This document shows positions 36,979-48,420 of a DNA stretch of 64,000 bases, one piece after another. Both the position numbers and the translations under genes were made by a program. The stretch is from Psettodes erumei. Lineage: Eukaryota; Chordata; Actinopteri; Pleuronectiformes; Psettodidae. The notes beneath the pieces were generated by a model, which was given only the letters and a program-made list of their open reading frames with translations, ran no database searches and had not been told where the DNA came from. The DNA is taken from assembly GCA_016785225.1 (NCBI GenBank), contig JAFBJZ010000946.1:672998-736997 (forward strand), read 5' to 3'. How positions within the stretch are numbered: the first letter of the stretch is position 1; each line of letters opens with the position of its first letter.

Positions 36979-38989
36979 ACGCCCGGACAAGCCAATACAT
37001 TATGTTCCCATTTCCCTCCCTCCACATGTGTCGCTGTGCTGGGCTCGGAGGAGGGTGGAGAGCACCAGGGCAAACTGTTAACTCAACCCAGCCAAGTGGA
37101 ATAGCACTCAGACAAATGAGCTGTAATGACTAGGAGACGCAGGGGTCCGGCTCGGCTCACACTGCTCCTCCGTCTCGCTAGCGCGTGTGCTCGCTGCGCA
37201 CGCGCACACATTGTTAAGCCTTTAAGTACATATGCTGTGGGAGGGAATCCTTAAACAGCGACTCCGCTCTTTCTCGGTCTGTCTTCCTCTCCGTCCACTT
37301 CATCATCTGTAATCAAGCGTTCATGCGTCTGACGCTTGGCGGCAGCAGCATCGGGGGCAACTGAGATAAGATCTCGAGGATGCAGCACTCCGGTGTTTCT
37401 GCGCTGGCATTTTATCTGTGTGATCATTCCTCATACGTGAAATGGTGTTTGCGGTTACAGATTACTCAGTGTAAAGCCCCCTAGAACATGTTTTTTTTCG
37501 CCTAAAAAACTCAGATCAGAAGCCCCGGGTTGTGTTGATACATGATTTAAGTTGCTCCCCAAATTACTGTGGGAGTGTTCATATCAAATATTATTGACCA
37601 TTTTGCAGTCCTGCAGCATAAGGCAAACCAAATAACACAGCGTGCTGGTGGTGTGGTGGTCTAAAATGGCTAGATTTGATTAAATCAGCATACCAGATAG
37701 CTTGGCCTGCATCCACGGTACGGAGATAATAAAAGCAGGCTGTTCTGTGAGGTCCGCGGGCCGTGGGTGCGGCATTCACCTGCTCATTCACACCTCTGTC
37801 GGGCCGGCAGCTCCCCGGAGAGCGGCCGTGGCGCACCACTGCCGCCGCAGAGAAAGGAGAAGAGGATTCGCACCTTGTGAGGAGAGCATAAAGGATCAGA
37901 TGACTTTCCCTTCAATCTGCCACCTACTGCAACTGGCTCAGGCCCGATTAACTCCGTCTTGCTAATCACCTCAACGCTTCCTCATCAGCACGGACACTGG
38001 CACTTTTTCATGCAATGATTTAATTTATTTGTCATCTTTCCTTCTGCCTGCACTGCCTCAACACTAACCACTAAGCAGGCGATCAGGATTGGGGGGAAGC
38101 TGTCAGCAGCTTGGAGAGACAATTATAAGCTTTGCCTTTTTTTATGTCAGGACTTTGCTGATTATTGTCCTGCACTGTGTAATTATTCAGCCTGGTTTGT
38201 CTCTTAGAGCCAATGCAGCGTGAGATTACTCTGTTTCACCTCTCAAACTGGAAAAGCAGGATGCGGAGAATGTGCCAGAAATGTCTTAATCGCTCTATGT
38301 GAAGAGTGCCCTTCAGCGGATCCTCTTCCGATTTTATTTCTGGAGTCAGAGATTGTATTTAGGGGTGGGGGGGGTGGACACGGAACGAGCACAGAAGAGA
38401 GGGAGGAAGTTGGATGCAGCTATTCACCGGAGAATTGAAGTATGAGTTTTTGATATTCCTGCGGCTTATCAGTGAAATCTCAAGCAAACACATCTATCTC
38501 GGTTCATAAATGTAACGCGGAGGCAGTAAATCCAGATTAGATAACCTTTGGTCTGAATGTCTGTAGGGGCTGCGGCCAAAATTAAGGTTCTGTCTGCTTG
38601 ACCTTTTGACTAGCAACTACTGTCAGCCTGGGCGAAGGAGGAGGAGGGAGAGCGGGGGGGGCGACGGGCGAACCGTGGCTTCAGCCGCTGCCAGAAAACT
38701 CAACTCACTCTGCTTCCAGAGCTCCGGTCCGTGCTCAGACCCGAAGCGAGCAGCATTTACAGGAACATGGATCAGCCTCAGCATCGCTCATACCTCATCT
38801 GGTACTTTGACCTGCTGTACCTGCTGCAAGGCGGGAAAGCGTCGTCTTTCTCATCCAATATTCAGCAGACAGAGTGGAGCTGGTTAGAGCTTTATCACTG
38901 CTGATGGTGCAGATCTGGTCGTCCAGACCGAGCGTGCACGCACGCCTGTATCCATCAAATCCTAATGTATAACGTTCAAATGCTGCAGA

Positions 38990-39400
38990 GTTTAAAGGGT
39001 CAGTTCAACCAAGTAATCACCAGAAAACATTTTCTCACTTTCCTTTAGCTATGTCTAACCATGCATGTAGTTTCTTTTTTTTTTGCCCCGAATTTGAGAT
39101 ATCTGTTCCTTAGATTTGTGCCATCGTCCCAATACAAGACATGGTGGAAATGAAATTTCATGTGCTCACAGCATTGAACATTGCATTTTAAAAATTCAAC
39201 AGGAACATCTCTTTCCAGTGACAATGTCCCAGATACTCTGGAAAATCCACAGAACAAACTCTGAGCAGTTCATTGGGACTGTTCCTTGAGTAGAAAGTTG
39301 TTCAACCAAAAACTGTGAGCAGGGTATGTAGATTATCCTCAGTGCTGGGGACACTGTTTCTGGGAAGGCACAATACTGTTGAGTTTTTCTTAAATTTAAT
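38990..39400 (+). mobile_element. degenerate interspersed-repeat remnant (teleost)
   Basis: Starts with AAAGGGTCAGTTCAACCAAG and runs through a TTTTCTCACTTTCCTTTAGC-like stretch, GAATTTGAGATATCTGTTCC, GACATGGTGGAAATGAAATT and GTAGAAAGTTGTTCAACCAA to GGGAAGGCACAATACTGTTG. I recognise this order of motifs as a high-copy repeat of percomorph genomes, here about 400 bp long and diverged by point changes. No ORF is intact. The assignment rests on memory of the consensus. Confidence 0.5.
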
Positions 39401-41849
39401 TTGACAATGATGTCAGGGCCAAAAACCCAGTTCAGTCACTTTCATTATTTTTGGGCTGAAGGTGGAAATGTCAGAAACAAATATCTCAAAACTTTATATG
39501 GCTGGATGCCACAAAATGTGAGTCAGTTTGAAATGATCCTTTCGACATGGTTCGAGCACTCTTCGGCATTTAAAAGTTTTGTCTTCGCCTCCAAGTATAG
39601 CAGACAATCACAGCGGCACAGATTTTTGCTCAGCAGAAGCCCAGCAGACAAATAAGAAACCACAGAAAAACACAAGCGCAAAATGCACGCATGCACACAC
39701 GAAAAAGCATCCTCGTCGTGCACCCTCCTCGGACCCTCGCATTATTTGGGAGCCTTTGGCCCCCTGATCCCCACCATCGCAAATTAACACCCTGGGAGAG
39801 AAATCAAAGGATTAGAAAAGAGAAAAGGGAGTGAGAGAGAACGGAGAGAAGCAGCCGAGATAAGAGGAAATGGTTATGGACCAGCAGTGAGATATAGATG
39901 GCTCTGAGCTCTGAGAGGCAGACTGCCGGTGTCACCGTGGCTATGATGCCCAGTGAGTAAAAGCCCCAGTTATGTACGAGTGTATTTACACATACAGTGG
40001 ATCCCAACATATATATTTAAACATCTGACATTTTTATTAACAGGCCGACCGATTTCTTTGCATCAGACTAGACTAGATGGTTGTTTTCCATTGGTTCCTG
40101 TGGCTCCTATGATTTATTGTGTTAATTGCCTGGCTGCAAACCAACCAAATATCCTTCAGGATAATAATAAAGTTAAAGACTAATGAAAAACAGCGCTCAG
40201 TCCCTCATAAGCTGACTGTGTGAACAATCATTTGAGTGGTGTACTTTTTCATAAAGCACACCATTGACTTAAAGCCTCTGCAGATTTCTCTGTTTAAATC
40301 TGCACTCGTCATAAAGAAGGAGATGTACAGTAAGCAAAGACAAGCGGAGAAATTGGAGGACGACTTATTTCCCCACAGTTGGTATCTATGCCGGTTGTGG
40401 AAAAATGAGCTGCAGCTCCAGATAAGATGCTGCTAATATTATGCATATCGAGTATGCACTTATATCCCTTGAAAAAGAAACTGAAGCATCTTCTTTATAA
40501 TATTTGTATTGCTGTCATGCTCTTAATAGCAGCACAATTCATGATTGCCGCTAAATTACAGAATCTCATCATCATCAAGGCCCATAACATGACATGGTGT
40601 TCATCTACACATTAGATTTGAAGAGTTTTCATCAAAATGATAGATCCCCTTTCAGATTTTTTTTTTTACAAAGCACTCAGTGTTCTTTTCCTCCATGGTG
40701 GTTTAAAAGTTGAGCCTTGGAGTTCATTCTTGACCTCAGAAACACCGCTGATGGAGATATGATGGTGACATAATTGAAAGCTCCAGGAATCTGTATTAAA
40801 TAGTTTGAGATGAACCTTGAAACTGGACTTTGTTGGGTTGCATGTGCAGTTCAAATTTGTTTCAGTGAAGGAAATCTGAGGTTTAGAAAATCTGATCATA
40901 GGAGGAGCAAGGCACCGATTCCCGAGCTGTACTGTATCCCTCTGTAATGTCCCTTTGACTGTACTAACTGGTTAAAATAAGGTCAACAAGGCTGAAACAC
41001 TTGGGTAAAAGGTGCATGAGATGACAGAACAGGACACAGGAAAGGAGGATGAAATGGAAAGCATATTGGAAAAACAGTGAGGCTTTTCTGGGGTTTCAGA
41101 GAGAAAGACATAAAGAGAAAAGTCCCCCGTCGGGTCGGCAAAGAGAAAGGGAGCAAGCAAGGGGGGGGAGGTATTAGCTGCAGGGTAAAAAAAAAAAATG
41201 TCGATGAATAAGGAGAGCAGGGTCGCAGCATGGGGCAGAGAGCAAGGAGACACATAACAAGGTGAGATAAGGCCCAGTGTGGCAGCAGGGAAGAGGAGAC
41301 GACAGAATCTTTCCAACCTGTCTTCATCTTTCCATCAACCTCTCTTCTTGTGTGTGTGTGTTTGTGTTTGTGTGTATGTCCACAGCGAGGATCCGAGGAC
41401 CCAGCATGGGATAAAGCATGGGCACCGTGCTCCTGTCACAGATAGGTTTCATTTAGTTGAAGTGGAGTTGGGTGGAAGCAACACGCAGACACTGTCTGGG
41501 GGTGGGGGTTTTTTTGTACGTGTGCGCGCGCGTACAGTGTGTGCAAATGTCACGCTCCGTGGGTGGGCATCAACTTCAATTTGAGACTGAGCTCTTACAC
41601 AAGCTTGTCTGTCCCTCAGAACACGTACTTTTGGGAGTTTTTTTTCTTTGTCACAGTTCACAGCTTGCGATGACTAAAACCTCCTTCTGAGGGCTTTAAG
41701 GCTGGCTTCTGTCCAGGTGTTGCCATTCTTGCCAGTCTTGCTGCCACACTCCTTCCCCATTCTCCTGTTTCAGGGAAGGGTTGGCGGTTGCTTCAGCTGA
41801 CCATTTCATATACTGAAATAAGCTATGATCAGTATTTTTCTATTAATTC

Positions 41850-42100
41850 TCAATCTAATCAAATGGACACAACCACTGGACCCTATCTACCCAGAACCAA
41901 ACAGTAGACGGATGAATTTTGCGAATAGCAGTGGAACATGGTGGACTATTAGCTTCGAAGGGGAGGTATTTTATTGGTGGAGAGTGAATATTGGACCTAA
42001 ATTCTTCAGTTGGACACAAATCCAAATGCTGCTCCATCTCTGCCGAATGTGTAAGCAAACAACTGTTTGCTACCAATTTAGGAATATCAACTTAAAAGGG
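41850..42100 (+). mobile_element. possible interspersed-repeat remnant
   Basis: Contains GGTGGAGAGTGAATATTGGAC, then a segment with GTTGGACACAAATCC and GCTGCTCCATCTCTGCCGAA followed by TGTGTAAGCAAACAACTGTTT. This resembles a teleost repeat in which a 'ggacacaaa' segment precedes a 'gctccatctctgc...tgtaagcaaac' segment. Less certain than the remnants at 38990 and 59580. Confidence 0.35.
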
Positions 42101-42651
42101 TGACAAAAAAGAAGTGCCACTGAATTTGACTTGCAGCCGTGACTTGCTCGCTTGTTTGTTCATTTCAAATGGGAGGCAGTTACTGCTTCGACTTAGAGTT
42201 GCAAATGTCTTTACAAAGGATAGAAAAAGAGATAAATGCACTACTTCTATCATAATACAAAAACTGTAAAGTGGTAGAATCACAAACGTGGTACATCCTG
42301 CTGAGATGCACGGCAGCCAAAGGTGAGCTGCCGTGAAGATGTTTGCATGATTGAGCATTTGCCTAAGAATTCATGCAGTCAGGTTAAAGATATAGCAGAA
42401 CTGTAACAAAGGTCAGTAACAATCAGGAGAAGGAAACATTTTCTTCCCAAACTGTCCAGGGTATAAATTCAGTCAGGAAAGGAAAACAAGAGCTGTCAAG
42501 ACTTGGTTATCCCTTCATCCCCAACCGTTCGTCTCCATTGTTCGATCTTCCATCCCTTCATCCCTCTGCCCAACTCCCATCAAACCTCCGACTGACTGAC
42601 AGCCGTCCCTGTGAGGCTTTGTTGTCTGCGGAAACTCGCACACATACACAG

Positions 42652-42674
42652 ACACACACACACACACACACACA
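42652..42674. repeat. (CA)n microsatellite
   Basis: About eleven CA units in the BACK-to-kelch intron. Confidence 0.95.
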
Positions 42675-45432
42675 TCCACACAACCATCTGATCCGATGCC
42701 GCGGCTGCCCGTCAGGGGTGCCGCGCTCCTTGTTGTGTTGCGTTCTGACAGGCCGGAGTTGGGTTGTGTTAGCTCGCAAACGTGTTCAGGGCTTCAGGGG
42801 TCGGAGCCGCGCAGCAGCCTCGGCGCCCAGATGTGGACTCTCCCTGACGTGTTTGGCCAAGTGGAAAGCCTCCAGAGCAACGCTGCAGGCGTGCGCTAGG
42901 TGATAATCAAGACTCGCATGTGCATAGGCGTGCAGTCCAGCATGTCGAAGCAGCATGCTGAACGGCTTTGGTTGCTAATTAGACACAGTGGGGATTCAGG
43001 ATGGTTTAGCGCAAGAGAAACTGTAAATGGGAAATGACAAATGAAATTCTTTTTGAAATAATGTCTTCTTTAAGTTTTATGACGAAAGTGTAAAAATTCT
43101 GAAAAGCCATTTGGAAATTTAGCATTCATGCGTCTTCATTTTGTCTCGGATTTAAGGTAATATTTGATCATGAACAATACGAACCTGTTCAGAATTTCAA
43201 CCAAACTTTAAACAGCAGAACGCTGATTGACGTGCATGTGGGGGGAAAAAAAGACAGAGGAAAAAAAAAAAAGAAATTGGCTCAGACACAGTCGCAGAAA
43301 CTTTGCCAAGTTAATTGAAGCTGTCAATATCAACAAAGTGAAACAGCTTGATGAAAGAAAGGGAGATGAAATGAGATGAAAAATGTAATCCCACAAAGAC
43401 AGAGAACGCAGTCAAACTCTTAAAATCCAAGAAAGTTGGGGGAAGAAAAAGGTGTGTGATATAGCGAAAGAGAGTACAAACACGTACAGCAGCAGCAGCC
43501 AAATAGTGATGAGGAAGAACAATAGTGGAACAAAGTCAATGTAATTAATCTGTGTGTCTGTGTGTAGGTAGGTTTGGTTGGAGGCTCATGAGAGGAAAGA
43601 CAAAAAGCCCGTTTTCCACCTTTTTTTTTTTTTTCCAAAGAGCAGCCGCTGTAGCTGAGTCTGTCCTATAAAACTTCACTCCCATTTATTAGCTGCATAT
43701 CCAAGGTGTGTTGGAGGTCTTCAGGGCTGTTTGAGGGCTTAGAGTCTGGGGCTTGATGCCACAAGGCTGTGAAAACTGGCCCAAGTTCAGCTCAAATCTT
43801 TTTTAGCAGCGCTCCAACTTAGCGCATCTTTCGCCCTTTCCGCCAGAAAGGGCGGCGACTCCTACGCCTTCCGTATTCTGTCATGATTGTCCTTTTTTTA
43901 GCTCCAGCACCAGACCTCCTTCGCAGTAACGCTGTCAGAGTTTCTCCTTGAGCCATTACTTTCTTTCCCGCGCTGCGCAGGGGAACACATCCATAAAATC
44001 TCACCGAGGAAAAGAGCCGGCCAGCTTTAAGCTGCCCGCTAAGTCTAAGCTGTATGTCCGCGATACGTCTGAGGTGGCGCTTACTGCTCCGTCTGTTTGC
44101 TCAGCCTCAGCAAAGCCAATTGTAGTTTTTGTATCTTTTCTCCCCGTTTACCCTTTTTCTCCCTCCTGGAGAAAAGCTCTCTGTTTTTACCAGCTTTGAT
44201 AGAAAAGGGGCTTAAAAATATAAGGAGATGGTTTTTTTAACAGAAGAAATAGACGGCTGTCTATGGATCTTGTCTGTCAGGAGAAGGTCTGTGTGGAAAA
44301 GTATCGATCCGAGCAGGTGGTTAGTCTTGGTTTGCGGCGTCTGAAGCTCAGCTATCCGTCCCCCTCGCTCCTTCTTTCCCCTCATTCCCTCTCTCATCTC
44401 ACCTCACGCTGCCTCCCTCCCTCCCTGTCGCCCTCCTCTCTCCCTCGCTGGCTCGCCTCCCTCCGCCCGCCCGCCTGCTGCTGCTCACAGACCCACGGCT
44501 CATTTCTGTCTGGCGGCTCGTCGCCTCGCCTGCCGACTGGAGCCTGCTGCCGAAAGACCGAGAGGACCTGAGACGCACATGTGGCAGCCTGCCAACCTGT
44601 TTGTGTGTTTTGGATCACTGGTGTCTTTATCCAGAAGCTCCGCGTGTGTGTTTGTGCATGTCTGAGAGCAGAGATCGGGCGAGGAGTGCCGAACGCGTTT
44701 CGGGTTGCCTCTTAATCACACAAGGTCCTCAGCACGTGTGCGTCTGCGAGAGGAGACACGTCTCCACATGTACACAAATTGATTCTCGCCTATTGATTTT
44801 ATGATTCTCTTATGCCCTGTCCAAACAGTGTATGTTTCACTGTGAGTGTGTGGACAGTAAACGTGTAGGTGAGTGCCTGTATCATGGGCAGGACAGTAGA
44901 ACGAGAGCGCCGGGCAGCAACCCCCGTCGCCCTGGGTCATTGAGTTATACCTTCCCATTTAAGTTGGTAGGTTCCTGCGACAAAGAGGAAACTTTCCTCT
45001 TTGTTTTGCATTTCCCGACAAGCTTATTAACTCAGCGCCAGCCAAGGCCTGCTGAATTCAAAATAGCAGACTTATAATCTATGGCGGACTTTGTGTTTGT
45101 TGCTTATTGCTAAGCAGTTTGTCAAGGTTCTTGTCTGAAAAGTAAAAAAAAAAAAGGTTTCAAAGTTGTTTTTCAATGGGGCCATTATTAAATCTATAAA
45201 TAATATTTTACTTTGAACTAGACAGCGGTACATGAGTAATTCAAATACCATGGAATATATCAGAAAAACATTATGACTGCTAGTTACTGCAGCACTGGTG
45301 TGTCTAAGAAGAGGCCTTGATTCAGTCCGTTGCCCTTATTTACTGGTGGAAACCCTGATGGCCTGTTTTCTCCCACCTTGTTCCTTCCTTTGTCCACCCC
45401 CATCATCCTCCTCCCGCTCCTTTGTCCTCTAG

Positions 45433-45615
45433 GTGTAGCCGAGGTGATAGTTTTGGTGGGAGGGCGTCAGGCGATCGGGATGAACCAGCGCTCCCTGACA
45501 GCAGTCACCTGTTTTAACCCCCAGAACAGTAAGTGGTACCCGTTGGCCAGCCTGCCCTTCTACGACCGCGAGTTCTTCAGTGTCATCTCAGCGGGCGACA
45601 ACATCTACCTGTCAG
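45433..45615 (+). CDS. klhl29: klhl29 exon: kelch blade 1
   Basis: A 183 bp exon that completes the split Gly and encodes VAEVIVLVGGRQAIGMNQRS, LTAVTCFNPQNSKWYPLASL, PFYDREFFSVISAGDNIYLS, plus the first base of the next Gly. It holds the first full kelch repeat: strand with the Gly-Gly doublet (VLVGG), the (F/Y)-x-P-x-x-x-x-W element with the expected six-residue spacing to Trp, and the next blade's opening strand (NIYLSGG). The Gly-Gly of blade 2 is cut by the intron, so the doublet is formed only on splicing. The acceptor is TCCTCTAG at 45432, after a strong pyrimidine tract; the donor is TCAG|GTGAGT. Kelch blades form the beta-propeller that recognises the ubiquitylation substrate. Confidence 0.96.
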
Positions 45616-47214
45616 GTGAGTTAAATCGCCCGCTCCAGCAGCACAATTGTAGCTTGTCCTGTCGCGGTCATTTAGTGGCCCAGAGCAGGAGGACAGTAGA
45701 TGCCAACGCTTCATCACGCCGCAGCAGCGAAAAGGTTATCCCGGCTTCCAGCAAACATCTCATATTAGCTTTGGAAAGTAAAATGCCACCATGAGTTGAG
45801 TTTTAAAGTTAAATCCTGGTTTTAGAGTTGACAAAACAAAGTCACCTAGAGAAATTCAACTCGGCGTGGCTGAAAAATCTTCAGAAATTTTTTTAGAAAA
45901 TAGACATGTAAGTATCTAGCATCATAACAACCAAGCAAAATGGTCATATGATATAATCAAAAGCTGCAGAATAGCTATTTAATGGACCTTGGGGTGAGAT
46001 TTCTTTGCAAGATTACACTGAGAGGTTTGTTTGTTTTATGATAGAATCTATAGTGATCTAAAAGGTGAAAATATATTTCTTCTCATTTCTTCTTCTCAAT
46101 CATTTTCTTCAGCAAAGGGAAGCTGCCCAGGCCATCAACCAATTCCTGTGACCTTTTTAAAACCGTTTTAAAAGGCTGGCTGCCCTCAGAGCTTACTTGT
46201 CTTTTGCTTTGAAAGGGGTTTCACTGCCCAACACTGCAGACAACTTCTTTCTTTCTTTTAAGACGATTCCTTTTTGTGTGGACTGTTTCTTCTATTGACC
46301 CTCTGTGGAGATATTTTTTTTTTAACTCGGCCTTTTTCTCTGTCTTGCTTTGCAGTTGCTGCAGTGTTGTGCAGTTTATTTTGTTCCATAGTGGCACACT
46401 GTGCACTCTGTGACTCCTTCTATGAGACACCTTTAAGTTGCTCCTCCAGAGGTAGACTGAATTTCTCCCTCCACGGTCCATTTGGGCATGAATCCTGCAC
46501 GGTACTCAGACCTTGACATTGCATCGTGGAAATGCAACGGGATTTGTCCTGCGTGTACCTTTCCTCCTCTCCTTTCCCTCTTTTCATATAAATGTAAATT
46601 TGTGTTTGGGCATTGGAACAGGTCGGCATGTGTCCGCTGGGAGTCAGGCAGCCAATGGGGAAATCAGAGGTGTTCAAGCCAGCCAATCAGCGAGCCCCAG
46701 ACTGTAACCTTCCTCACACTCGAAGCAGGGTCACTGAGTCACGGCCGGTGTTACATGTCAGACGACGCAGCTAACAGGGCTGCTTTGAAGAGAGCTGAAA
46801 CAAGTGCAGTTTTGTTGGTTGGCTAGTTGACTAGTCGGCACGGGAGAAAACTTCTTTCAGTCGGCTTAACTCTGTCACTTTTTCTAACAACATAGGCACA
46901 CTATATATTAAGGGGTGAAGATTTCAGGAAATTTGGCATTGATACAATATATAATATCCCTTTTACAGTATATATTATCCTGAAAGAGTAGTTCTTATTT
47001 TGTGAATGAATCAAGTAGAATCAAGATCAGCATCTTGAGCCATTGGAAAGTACCTGCCCTGGAGCAGGGACTTTATGAGACCTGGAACTAACTCACAGAG
47101 AATCAGTTTAGGCCTTCATTGTCTGGTTGAAATGCAGCTGAAGTTCCTGTTTTCCCCAGAGTTCCTGTGGTGAAAACGTAACCACTTCAGTAACCTCCAT
47201 TCTATACATTTCAG
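45616..47214 (+). other. klhl29: klhl29 intron between kelch exons
   Basis: A 1.6 kb GT-AG intron that cuts the Gly-Gly doublet of kelch blade 2. It is AT-rich. A CCAAT pair occurs near 46650-46690, and I see nothing else of note. Confidence 0.88.
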
Positions 47215-47395
47215 GTGGAACAGAGTCGGGTGTGATGGTGGCTGATGTGTGGTGCTACATGTCCCTGTTGGACAACTGGAATCTGGTGTCGCGGATGACG
47301 GTGGCTCGCTGCAGACACAACAGCCTGGTGTACGACGGCAAATTGTACACTATTGGAGGACTGGGTGTATCAGGGAACCTGGACCATGTGGAGAG
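47215..47395 (+). CDS. klhl29: klhl29 exon: kelch blade 2 and start of blade 3
   Basis: A 181 bp exon that completes the Gly of blade 2 and encodes GTESGVMVADVWCYMSLLDN, WNLVSRMTVARCRHNSLVYD, GKLYTIGGLGVSGNLDHVE, plus two bases of Arg. It completes kelch blade 2 (W in LLDNWNLV and R-x-R-H-x-S in the loop) and opens blade 3 with LYTIGG. The acceptor is TACATTTCAG at 47214 and the donor is GAGAG|GTATGAG. This is the last klhl29 exon I can find: the following KLHL29 segment (starting Y-D-T-I-T-N-Q-W-E in mammals, from memory) is not present in the remaining 16.6 kb on the + strand. The protein here is therefore cut off after about two of six propeller blades by the window edge, not by a mutation. 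Confidence 0.95.
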
Positions 47396-48189
47396 GTATG
47401 AGTCACACAAACTCAACAGCAGCTTGCCTCCAAACAACAAACACCTCCAGCAGCTCCCAGCCGGTGACTGCACAGTCCCGCACAGCTCTAACCCCAATTT
47501 GACAGCCCTCTCGGCACACACATGCTGATGATTGTCCAATAGCAGGTGGATGCTGAACAATCCGGGATTGGAGCAAATACATATTCGCATTGCGCGATGA
47601 AACGTGGCAGATAATCCTGGCATGCCGTAGTGCGATGGAGCGTGTTGCAAAAAGTGGTTGGACAGGTTTGTTAGCACTTTTTGTGAGAGCAAAAGGTGCA
47701 GAGGAATGAATCTGAGCCGGAGCATATTAAATGTTCACAGCTGTGAGTTTTGTTCGGGAGCGACAGAGCGCCTCTTACGTGTTTGTGAGTGGCGCATGAG
47801 TGAGAGGATTTGCTTTCAGTAAGAGCAGAGTGGTATACTGTGTCTGATTCTCTCCACTTCAGCATCGACACTTCATTTGAAGGTCGTCCACTGTGGCCTA
47901 TTCAGCTGGATCTTCACTTCTTTTTTTTTTTTCTTTAGTTGTTGAAACTCTTCAGCATAAAACCAGACAGACAGTTTTTGCGTGGAGTGCAGTGAAAACC
48001 CTCCTGGCATAAACATAACGAGAGATTGCGCAGATATAATCATTTGATTTACATCATTTGACTTTGGCAACGCTGCTCCCCCATTTCTTATTTTCTGCTC
48101 CAACCAGGGCTTAGGCCTGACTTTCAGCAGAGAGAGGGGGCTACCTCCCCGTACACGGCAGAGCGAGATTAACCAAAGCAATCAAAAGA

Positions 48190-48420
48190 ACATTACTGAG
48201 TATATTAGAGCAGGCCGCTGCCGCTCATTACCTAGCAGCTCAATTGATCTCCAAAGCTGTTCGCAATGCACAACAGTCCTCCAAATGAAACAGCCTAATT
48301 TGATATTTCCCCATAATGCTGCCATACAGTGTCGTTATGACAGGGGGTAGATGGAATATTTGCCCCATAATGGAAACGCATTTGATTCCTCTGTCTCTCA
48401 GCTGCTTAATTTGAGAGCTG
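48190..48420. other. candidate conserved non-coding element
   Basis: Block with GCTCATTACCTAGCAGCTCAA, GATATTTCCCCATAATGC, TTTGCCCCATAATGG and GCTGCTTAATTTGAGAGC motifs and no simple repeat. It lies 0.8 kb after the last klhl29 exon seen. Conservation was not tested. Confidence 0.3.

Larger units (their letters stand above)
33417..45432 (+). other. klhl29: klhl29 12 kb intron (BACK to kelch)
   Basis: A 12.0 kb GT-AG intron. It holds a conserved-looking block at 34080-34450, a CpG-rich block at 34740-35070, (GT)n at 36944-36975, (CA)n at 42652-42674, interspersed-repeat remnants at 38990-39400 and 41850-42100, and a pyrimidine-rich tract at 44340-44480. No exon or nested gene recognised on either strand. 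Confidence 0.85.
10561..47395 (+). other. klhl29: klhl29 gene, partial (seven internal coding exons)
   Basis: Gene-level entry linking seven exons that join in phase and encode about 387 consecutive residues of a BTB-BACK-Kelch protein. Order in the joined fragment: BTB about residues 12-115, BACK about 116-260, linker with a TPRTRPR segment, then kelch blades 1 and 2 and the start of blade 3. The sequence matches vertebrate KLHL29 as I remember it nearly residue for residue, for example [51 protein letters not shown] and ASLPFYDREFFSV. KLHL proteins serve as substrate adaptors of Cullin-3 RING ubiquitin ligases: BTB and the adjoining helices bind Cul3 and dimerise, and kelch blades bind the substrate. 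The substrate of KLHL29 is not established to my knowledge. Intron sizes are 6510, 2265, 1294, 11992, 12016 and 1599 bp, all GT-AG. The N-terminal exons and the C-terminal kelch blades lie outside the window. Identification is firm; the species is not. Confidence 0.96.

Noticed and set aside
44340..44540. Pyrimidine tract ending in CTGCTGCTCACAG, which resembles a splice acceptor
   Set aside because: The downstream sequence does not continue any KLHL29 segment, and the flanking exons at 33218 and 45433 already join in phase.
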